Both the position numbers and the translations under genes were made by a program. Below are positions 58,252-64,000 of a stretch of DNA of 64,000 bases, piece after piece. Positions within the stretch are counted from its first letter, which is position 1; each line of letters starts with the position of its first letter. Source of the DNA: Dermatophilus congolensis (GTDB lineage Bacteria > Actinomycetota > Actinomycetes > Actinomycetales > Dermatophilaceae); the NCBI GenBank assembly GCA_030538115.1, contig JAUNUP010000006.1, positions 124,001 to 188,000 on the forward strand, given 5' to 3'. The notes below the pieces were generated by a model. It was not told the DNA's origin. It worked only from the letters and a program-made list of their open reading frames with translations, and made no database searches.

Positions 58252-60027
58252 TCAGCCCTTCAAGATGTCAGAGAGTTCGGCGGCGACGAGACGCCTGATC
58301 TCGGCTCGGAGCGCGCCTTCGTCGGTGGCGTGCCCTGATGTGCCCACTGCGTCTGTGACTCGGTCGACCAGCCGGTCAGTCGAAGCACGTCGCGGTGGCG
58401 GGCCGCTCTGGCCGAAGCGCGGATCATTGCTCGGCCACGGGTATACGGGCACGGGGCCCCTGGGGGTGCTCCACGGCTCTACCGCGGTGAAACCGACCAT
58501 CGGATCAGAGGCGTCGCTGCCGTAGGCGATGCGTGCCCAATTGACTAGGTGTTTCGGTTCGAGGTTCTCGCCGAGGGCGGAGCGGCCGACGAAGCCGGTG
58601 CCGATGGTCATCGAGGGCGCCAAATTGGTGTCGAGACCGGCTCCTCCGGTTGAGTTGCCGACGTTCACACTCACACGCAGTACGGGGACGGCCACTGTGA
58701 ACTGCATGATCGTGTCCGCATCTGTGGAGTGGATCGCTGCCGAATGGCCGGCCCCGGCGATGCGGACGATCGAACGCGCAGCTACAATGCCCCTCGCTGC
58801 ATCTGGCACCTGTAGTACAGCAAGCACCGGCGAGAGCTTTTCGTGTGTCATCGCCTCCTCGGGCACGGCGGCGTCGATAGGTGCCAGCAGTAGGCGTGTG
58901 CGGGGTCCGGTCTTGATGCCGGCGGCGCGTGCGATGTCAGCCGCGGCGCGCCCCACAACCTCGGTGTTGAGCCTGCCCATCGGGAACATGTGGGCGCGTA
59001 GTTGGTCGACCTCCCCTGGGCTCAGGAGGTGCGCACCGGCAGACTGCATCTCCCGCAAGAGGGCATCGGCAACCGACTCTTCGACGATAAGTACCGATTC
59101 GTTGGTGCACAGAACGGAGTTGTCGAACGCTTTCGAGTCGACGATCCGCTTCGCCGCGGCACGCACGTCGGCCGTGCCATCCACAAGCACAGGCACGTTT
59201 CCCGGCCCAACTCCCAGTGCGGGATTGCCGGAGGAATATGCGGCGCGCACGACCCCGGTGCCGCCGGTGGCGACAATGGCTCCGACTCGCTCGTCTGCCA
59301 TGAGTGCCTCGAGCAGCGGAATCGAAGGGTTCTCGACCACCTGCACCACACCTGACGGGGCGCCTGCCTCTTCAGCTGCCCGTGCCAGGGTGCGAGCCGC
59401 GTCCGTGCATACGCCCTTGGCCATGGGGTGCGGGCAGATAACCACGGCGTTGCGGGTCATGAGGGCCAACAACGCCTTGAAATACACGGTGGCCACAGGG
59501 TTTGTCGATGGCGTCAGAGCCAGAACGACTCCGGCAGGTCGGGCCACCTCTACGATCTTGGCGGCTTGGTCTACGCGCGACGTGACGAAGTCGTGGTGCG
59601 CGTAGTGCTCAATGAGCCCGACGGAGCACACCACGTTCTTGTGTTCCTTGTGCTCCACCACTCCGAAACCGGTCTCGTGAACGGCTTGCTCAGCATATGT
59701 GCGTGCCTGGGCGGCACCGGCCTCGGCAGCAGCGCGCACGATGTGGTCGACGGCGGCCTTGCCGTACTCGGCGTAGGCCCGAGCCGCCCAGCGGGCGCGC
59801 TCGAGCATCTGGCGTGCCTGCGCCAGATCGGAGGCGGCCTGGGCTTCTGGACTGCGCCTGTCGGCGGCGAGCGTCTCGGCTACGCGTTCTGCCGGCTGGC
59901 GCTGGGGCGGTTCCGTTCCGCGGTCGATGGGCTTGCGGTCGCCGTTGACGGCCACCCCTCGCCGGTATCGGTTGTTGAGTTCGGCTACGAGGTCTTTCCC
60001 CCAGCGCTGCTCGGCTCCAACCCTCAT
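58252..60027 (-). CDS. CoA-acylating aldehyde dehydrogenase with terminal helices, microcompartment core enzyme
   Basis: A 591-residue aldehyde dehydrogenase of the PduP/EutE type that oxidises propionaldehyde to propionyl-CoA. Catalytic Cys307 lies in AFDNSVLCTNES and the coenzyme segment VATGGTGVVRAA is at 252-263. The length exceeds PduP/EutE by about 120: an N-terminal extension (1-65) and a C-terminal tail with helix DEGALRAEIRRLVAAELSDI (569-588), separated by a Pro-rich linker, the form of an encapsulation peptide. It is the signature enzyme of the locus. The start ATG overlaps the phospholyase stop by one base. Confidence 0.93.
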   Translation of the reverse strand: MRVGAEQRWGKDLVAELNNRYRRGVAVNGDRKPIDRGTEPPQRQPAERVAETLAADRRSPEAQAASDLAQARQMLERARWAARAYAEYGKAAVDHIVRAAAEAGAAQARTYAEQAVHETGFGVVEHKEHKNVVCSVGLIEHYAHHDFVTSRVDQAAKIVEVARPAGVVLALTPSTNPVATVYFKALLALMTRNAVVICPHPMAKGVCTDAARTLARAAEEAGAPSGVVQVVENPSIPLLEALMADERVGAIVATGGTGVVRAAYSSGNPALGVGPGNVPVLVDGTADVRAAAKRIVDSKAFDNSVLCTNESVLIVEESVADALLREMQSAGAHLLSPGEVDQLRAHMFPMGRLNTEVVGRAAADIARAAGIKTGPRTRLLLAPIDAAVPEEAMTHEKLSPVLAVLQVPDAARGIVAARSIVRIAGAGHSAAIHSTDADTIMQFTVAVPVLRVSVNVGNSTGGAGLDTNLAPSMTIGTGFVGRSALGENLEPKHLVNWARIAYGSDASDPMVGFTAVEPWSTPRGPVPVYPWPSNDPRFGQSGPPPRRASTDRLVDRVTDAVGTSGHATDEGALRAEIRRLVAAELSDILKG

Positions 60028-61310
60028 CAGCTCGCCTTCCTCTGGTTGGCGTACGCGTGCGCGGCTCGGGTGATCGCGAGCGCGGTTCGGTCGAGTAGCT
60101 CCTCAGCAAGATCCGGGGAGAGGAGAATGCCGGGCTTGTACTGGAGTACCCGCGGGTCGAGGGTGGAGAAGATGGCCCACACACCGAGTTGGTACAGCTC
60201 GCGCATCACGTACTTGGCGCCGTCCGGCCCCGGGAACTCGAGACCGAAGATCACGCCGTTCTGTCGTATGCCGGTGAAGAAGTCGGGGTTGTCGGCGGAG
60301 ATTCCGGCGAGACCTGCGCCGACCACATCAGCTACGTAATGCACGGATGAGCGGGTTTCGGGCCTGGTGGTGATTTCCAGGCACTTGAGTGCGGCGATGC
60401 ACCCGACTTCGGCGCCTCCGAATGTGGACATGTGCGCGAAGCCATCTTCATCCAGCCATGCCCCTGACTTGTCTCCGAGCAGTGCACAGGCGATGGGGTA
60501 TAGGCCTCCGGAGATGCCCTTGCCTGTGACGATGATGTCAGGGTCGATGCCGTGTTTGGTGATCCCCCACAGTTCGCCGGTACGCATGAGGCCGGTTTGG
60601 ACTTCGTCGGCGATGTAGAGGGTGCCGTATTTCTCGCACAGACTCTTGACGGCTTCGAGGTAACCAGGGTTGGGCAGCGGGAAACCGTAAGTGGCGGGGA
60701 TGGTCTCCATGATCACGGCGGCGACATCGCGACTGGCGAGCGCCTGATCCATCGCCTGGATGTCGTTGAACGGCACCTGCACGAAATCGTCGGTGTTCTC
60801 GGAGAGGAAGAACTTGACGAATCGGTCGTCTCCGGTGGCTACGGCGAGGCCGGTGTGCCCGTGGTACGCCTTGATAATCGAGACGATCTTGCGACGTTTG
60901 GTGGCGTGGCGCGCCGACTTCAGTGCGATGTCGATTGCTTCTCCGCCACCTGAGGCGTACGCGACTCGCGTGATGGATGCAGGCGCGGTGTCGACAAGTC
61001 TCTCTGCCAGCGCCGTGCGGGCCAGAGATGGGAAGTGGTGATTTCCCATGTCGAATTGGTCCATGGCCGTGCGCACGGCGGAGACGATTTCGGGATTGCG
61101 GTGGCCGAGGTTGTAGGTGCCACCGTTGAGGTGCACGTCGATGAGGCGTCGACCATCGAGGTCCCACAAGAGGTAGCCCTCGCGTCGGTCGATCACGAGG
61201 TCGACGCCGGAGTCCTGCCAGAACTGTGTCTTGTCGTTGTTCCAGTACTGACGGGACTTGGCGAGGAACTGGTCTTTGCTGTCGAACGAGAAGAGCTCGT
61301 AGTCGTGCAT
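60027..61310 (-). CDS. class III aminotransferase-fold enzyme, probable amino-alcohol-phosphate phospholyase
   Basis: A 427-residue PLP enzyme of aminotransferase class III. The cofactor residues are visible: AYASGGGEA (118-126), D235 in IADEVQTG and lysine K264 in VTGKGISGG. In this locus the expected reaction is elimination of phosphate and ammonia from 1-amino-2-propanol phosphate to give propionaldehyde (as for ethanolamine-phosphate phospholyase), not transamination. ATG 61310 has GAGGG upstream. First gene of the minus-strand operon; the divergent permease gene is 209 bases away. Confidence 0.9.
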   Translation of the reverse strand: MHDYELFSFDSKDQFLAKSRQYWNNDKTQFWQDSGVDLVIDRREGYLLWDLDGRRLIDVHLNGGTYNLGHRNPEIVSAVRTAMDQFDMGNHHFPSLARTALAERLVDTAPASITRVAYASGGGEAIDIALKSARHATKRRKIVSIIKAYHGHTGLAVATGDDRFVKFFLSENTDDFVQVPFNDIQAMDQALASRDVAAVIMETIPATYGFPLPNPGYLEAVKSLCEKYGTLYIADEVQTGLMRTGELWGITKHGIDPDIIVTGKGISGGLYPIACALLGDKSGAWLDEDGFAHMSTFGGAEVGCIAALKCLEITTRPETRSSVHYVADVVGAGLAGISADNPDFFTGIRQNGVIFGLEFPGPDGAKYVMRELYQLGVWAIFSTLDPRVLQYKPGILLSPDLAEELLDRTALAITRAAHAYANQRKAS

Positions 61311-61403
61311 GGCAGCCCTCTGGGTCGGAGGTGTACCGACGACCGGGTCGGCGGAAACGATGAACCGATCCTGATTCGGTCCACCCCCTTCTGTCAATGG
61401 CTC

Positions 61404-61438
61404 AGCAAGAACTGACCATTTTCCGAAAAGGTCTTGCT
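61404..61438. promoter_or_regulatory. candidate operator between the microcompartment operon and the permease gene
   Basis: An inverted repeat AGCAAGA (61404-61410) with TCTTGCT (61432-61438) encloses GACCATTTTC-C-GAAAAGGTC (61414-61433), a near-palindrome. It lies in the divergent promoter region, so it could be the GntR site. This is a visual candidate only. Confidence 0.4.
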
Positions 61439-61519
61439 ATCGGTTCGCTCCGGTGCCATGCTCCGATCCCAGACGTGGCGGGTGCCACATCGGAGGGCAA
61501 CAGGCATATGAGGTGACGC

Positions 61520-63175
61520 ATGTCCCAGAGCACCAACCCCGCAGGTCAAAGTCGGTCTGATTCACTGGCGGGCGCTACGGCACCGGAGGTGCAGCGGCTC
61601 CGCAAAGGCGCTGTCGGCCTCTTCGGCGTCATGTTCATGGCCGTCGCGACGGCGGCCCCGATCACCGCCATGGTCGGAAACGTTCCGATCGCAATCGGTT
61701 TCGGAAACGGTGCGTACGCGCCCGCGGGGTACGCGCTGGCGACGATCGTGCTGACGCTGTTCGCCTTCGGGTACTCCGCGATGGCCAAGCACATCACCGC
61801 GACAGGTGCCTTTTACGGCTACATCTCGCACGGCTTGGGGCGGGTCATCGGCATGGGTGCCGGTGCGCTGACGACGCTCGCCTACGTGGTGTTCGAGGCC
61901 GCCTTGGTGGGCATCTTCGCGTTCTTTGCGAACTCGTTTGTGAGTAACCACCTGGGCATCGACATCCCGTGGCTGGTGTTTGCGCTGCTGATGCTCGCGG
62001 TGAATGCGATTCTCACCTACTTCGACATCAACTTGACCGCGAAAGTGCTCGGGGCGTTCTTGATCACCGAGATCATCATGCTGGGTCTGATGGGCTTCAC
62101 GGTGCTGTTCACCGGTGGCGGCCCTGAGGGCTGGTCGTGGGGTTCGCTCAATCCGCTGAATGCGTTCCAGAACCTCAACCAGCAGGTCGCTGACCCGAGC
62201 GGGAACGGAACGATCCTCGCTACTGGCGCAGCCGGGTTGGGCTTGTTCTTCGCCTTCTGGTCGTGGGTGGGCTTCGAGTCAACGGCGATGTATGGCGAGG
62301 AGACGAAGGATCCGAAGCGCATCATCCCCCAGGCGATCATGCTTTCGGTGGTCGGCATCGGTGTCTTCTACGTGATCATCTCGTGGCTGGCCATTGTCGG
62401 TACTGGCCCGAGCAGGGCAGTGTCTCTGGCACAAGATCCGGATCAGGCCGGAAACATCTTCTTCGGGATCGTGGCGACGCATCTGGGTTCGTGGGCGGTG
62501 ACCTTGTTCGAGTTCTTGCTGATGTCGGGGTCGTACGCCTGCGGCATGGCGTTCCACAACTCTGCTTCGAGGTACATCTACGCGATCGGTCGTGAAGACT
62601 TGGTGCCCGGTTTCGGCCGCACCCTAGGAGCCACGCACGCGAAGCACCGTTCGCCGTATATCGCAGGATTCGTGCAGTCGTCGATCGCTACCGTGATCGT
62701 GCTGTACTTCTTCTTCACCGACCGTGACCCGTACGCGCAGCTTTACGCCTTGATGGCGATCATGGGCACGACGGCGATCATGATCGTGCAGGCGTTGGCC
62801 GCGTTCTCGTCGGTTTCGTATTTCCACGTGTTGAAGAAGCACCCAGAGACTGCGAACTGGTTCCGGACCTTGGTCGCCCCGGCGATCGGTGGCGCAGGAA
62901 TGTTGTACGTGATCTTCCTGCTGATGCAGAACGCGAGCTTCGCTGCGGGAGCTGCGGCTAGCGACATCATCTTTCAACTCTCACCGTGGATCGTGATCGT
63001 GACGGGGCTCTCCGGCATCGTGTTCGCGCTCGCCTGCCGCAAGTTCGCTCCGGCCCGCTACGACATCATCGGCCGCATCGTTCTCGACGACACCCACGAA
63101 CGAGGCGCGAACGCCGAGGAGCCAGACTTCCATGTCGACGATCCGCTACACGGGCGCGACCCGCGGGACGTGTGA
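61520..63175 (+). CDS. APC-family amine/amino-acid permease of the AAUM locus
   Basis: A 551-residue membrane protein of the amino acid-polyamine-organocation family with about 12-13 hydrophobic segments. The start of the core (GAVGLFGVMFMAVATAAPIT, residues about 31-50), TATGAFYGYISHGLGR, and the helix 6 region VGFESTAMYGEETKDPKRII match the APC superfamily, with a hydrophilic 20-residue N-terminus and a C-terminal acidic tail. It likely imports the amine substrate (aminoacetone, aminopropanol) for the microcompartment. GAGGTG precedes ATG 61520. It is divergent from the operon and followed by a terminator. Confidence 0.92.
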   Translation: MSQSTNPAGQSRSDSLAGATAPEVQRLRKGAVGLFGVMFMAVATAAPITAMVGNVPIAIGFGNGAYAPAGYALATIVLTLFAFGYSAMAKHITATGAFYGYISHGLGRVIGMGAGALTTLAYVVFEAALVGIFAFFANSFVSNHLGIDIPWLVFALLMLAVNAILTYFDINLTAKVLGAFLITEIIMLGLMGFTVLFTGGGPEGWSWGSLNPLNAFQNLNQQVADPSGNGTILATGAAGLGLFFAFWSWVGFESTAMYGEETKDPKRIIPQAIMLSVVGIGVFYVIISWLAIVGTGPSRAVSLAQDPDQAGNIFFGIVATHLGSWAVTLFEFLLMSGSYACGMAFHNSASRYIYAIGREDLVPGFGRTLGATHAKHRSPYIAGFVQSSIATVIVLYFFFTDRDPYAQLYALMAIMGTTAIMIVQALAAFSSVSYFHVLKKHPETANWFRTLVAPAIGGAGMLYVIFLLMQNASFAAGAAASDIIFQLSPWIVIVTGLSGIVFALACRKFAPARYDIIGRIVLDDTHERGANAEEPDFHVDDPLHGRDPRDV

Positions 63176-63238
63176 AGGCTCAGAACTACATCGCAGATTC
63201 GGAGGCCTCACTTCGCACACGTGCGATGTGAAGTGCGA

Positions 63239-63268
63239 CGGGGGCTTGGCCTACGGCTCGAGCCCCCG
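63239..63268 (+). terminator. hairpin terminator of the permease gene
   Basis: CGGGGGCT (63239-63246) pairs perfectly with AGCCCCCG (63261-63268) around a 14-base loop, 63 bases after the stop; TT follows. An upstream ACATCGCA/TGCGATGT inverted pair (63187-63194, 63223-63230) can form a second hairpin. Confidence 0.65.
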
Positions 63269-63386
63269 TTGCTGCCCGTTCTTCTGCGAGTGCTGCGGAA
63301 TCCACGTTGGACAAGGTGTTCCTCTCGGACCTCTCCCGCACACCGAGAGGCACGGGACACGAAGTCCCCCCCATGCACACGAGCGG

Positions 63387-63698
63387 CTACGCGAAGTCTC
63401 CGTAGAGGTCGAATGCGTTGGCAATGGCTGTGGTGAGGGCGGCCTCTTGGTCGTCGAAGAACCAGCCGACCTGTCTGCCGATGCGGTGGGCTTCGATGGT
63501 GAGGATGTTGTCGAGATTGACGACGCAGTCGTGGTCGAGTCCGTTGCGGGCTCCCACGGGAACCTCGACCGACAGCCCTCGGATGGAGCTGGTGATCAGC
63601 GCGACGGAGATGCGCGCCATCTGAGGCCGGGAGATCTCCCTGGTCAACACCAGTGCCGGCCGAGTCTTGTCGAGCGACGCCAGCACGATCGGGCGCAT
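63387..63698 (-). CDS. MazF/PemK-like endoribonuclease toxin
   Basis: A 103-residue protein of the MazF/PemK/CcdB-like fold. Residues KTRPALVLTREISRPQMARI and VALITSSIRGLSVEVPVG form the family's first strands, and NGLDHDCVVNLDNILTIEAHRIG is the conserved middle segment. MazF toxins cut mRNA at short sequences. Its start overlaps the antitoxin stop by one base (TGATG), so the two form a coupled toxin-antitoxin operon. Both genes are intact. Confidence 0.9.
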   Translation of the reverse strand: MRPIVLASLDKTRPALVLTREISRPQMARISVALITSSIRGLSVEVPVGARNGLDHDCVVNLDNILTIEAHRIGRQVGWFFDDQEAALTTAIANAFDLYGDFA

Positions 63699-63937
63699 CA
63701 GTCGAGATCCGAAAAGTCGGTCTCGTTCGCGACGGCCGCCGCGGCCGCCAGATCGTCGTCTTCGGGGCGCATCGCGGCATAGATGGCCGCATCGGCCTCG
63801 GCCGCCCGGCGACGCTTCTCGCGACGCAACGCCCGCGCCACCAGCTCGGCCCGGCTACGCACCCGCCCAGCCGCGACTTCCAAGTCAGCGAATTCGACCA
63901 GGTCATCAGGCACACGCACAGTGATCTGAATACTCAT
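63698..63937 (-). CDS. ribbon-helix-helix antitoxin (MazE-like)
   Basis: A 79-residue protein beginning MSIQITVRVPDDLVEFADLE and continuing with RSRAELVARALRREKRR, a ribbon-helix-helix DNA-binding N-terminus (about 1-40), followed by an acidic, Ala-rich C-terminal part that likely wraps the toxin. It sits first in the operon, as usual. It can be expected to repress its own promoter, which would lie near 63940-63963. Confidence 0.88.
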   Translation of the reverse strand: MSIQITVRVPDDLVEFADLEVAAGRVRSRAELVARALRREKRRRAAEADAAIYAAMRPEDDDLAAAAAVANETDFSDLD

Positions 63938-63963
63938 CCCATCACCATACCGGAGCGGGATTC

Positions 63964-64000
63964 ATGACGGAAGGTTTCACCGCCCAGGAGGCCTGTTCCC
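63964..64000 (+). CDS. start of a possible gene truncated by the window end
   Basis: An ATG at 63964 begins MTEGFTAQEACS and continues to the end of the window with no stop. A GGAG-like sequence (CCGGAGCGGG) is just upstream. With only 12 codons no family can be assigned. Divergent from the antitoxin gene. Confidence 0.35.
   Translation, partial: MTEGFTAQEACS

Noticed and set aside
1..64000. CRISPR arrays, tRNA or rRNA genes, transposase or integrase genes
   Set aside because: I looked for regularly spaced repeats, cloverleaf-like and conserved rRNA sequences, and DDE or tyrosine/serine recombinase motifs and saw none; a tool search could still find a small RNA gene.

Overview
This is a high-GC actinobacterial chromosome segment with no rRNA, tRNA, CRISPR array or integrase gene that I can recognise. 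The gene content fits Actinomycetota, most likely Micrococcales in a Dermatophilaceae/Dermacoccaceae-like lineage: DinB-type (mycothiol-dependent-like) enzymes, an F420-type LLM oxidoreductase, a TIGR04338 metallohydrolase, an HbhA/phasin cluster with an XRE regulator, a FadE25-like acyl-CoA dehydrogenase, CWB2 cell-wall-binding proteins and a mycobacterial/rhodococcal-type microcompartment locus. The genus cannot be fixed from the sequence alone.

Layout. 0-4.7 kb: housekeeping/metabolic genes (TIGR04338 and DUF2786 pair, PaiB-like FMN protein, acyl-CoA dehydrogenase, DinB enzyme). 4.7-5.7 kb: a lower-GC scar with a 5'-truncated Rhs gene translationally coupled to a 2-TM mini-protein. 5.9-10.8 kb: a heparinase II/III-like lyase, an LLM oxidoreductase and an O-antigen-ligase-like polymerase. 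10.8-16.5 kb: an aldo/keto reductase, two paralogous small acidic proteins around a lipoprotein gene, a double alpha/beta-hydrolase-like protein and a secreted PIG-L deacetylase. 16.9-19.8 kb: two related phasin/HbhA-like proteins and an XRE regulator whose promoters share a motif. 20-22.5 kb: acyl-CoA synthetase and divergent MarR regulator. 22.6-29.2 kb: pseudokinase, beta-lactamase-like lipoprotein, CWB2-protease fusion and a large secreted phosphoesterase. 29.3-34.5 kb: a LacI-controlled ribose-type operon (lacI-rbsA-rbsC-rbsB-rbsD, no rbsK). 34.6-40.9 kb: lipoproteins, DUF2218, a hydrolase, an ECF sigma/anti-sigma-like pair and a serine hydrolase.

40.9-51.5 kb is an accessory/defence-like stretch. 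It has an RHH-containing gene pair enclosed by an 83-bp direct repeat of the end of the preceding gene, a PIN toxin-antitoxin module between 18-bp repeats, three copies of a palindromic repeat, an AbiEi-like/DUF559 protein and an McrBC type IV restriction operon. The mcrB gene is cut by one in-frame amber codon.

53.1-63.2 kb is a complete aminoacetone/1-amino-2-propanol utilisation microcompartment (AAUM, the RMM class): GntR regulator, SDR dehydrogenase, APH-type kinase, two BMC-T, one BMC-H, one BMC-P, one conserved unknown, CoA-acylating aldehyde dehydrogenase with a C-terminal helix like an encapsulation peptide, a class III aminotransferase-fold phospholyase, and a divergent APC permease. 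The expected flow is import, reduction of aminoacetone to 1-amino-2-propanol, phosphorylation, elimination to propionaldehyde inside the shell, then oxidation to propionyl-CoA. The window ends with a MazF-type toxin-antitoxin pair.
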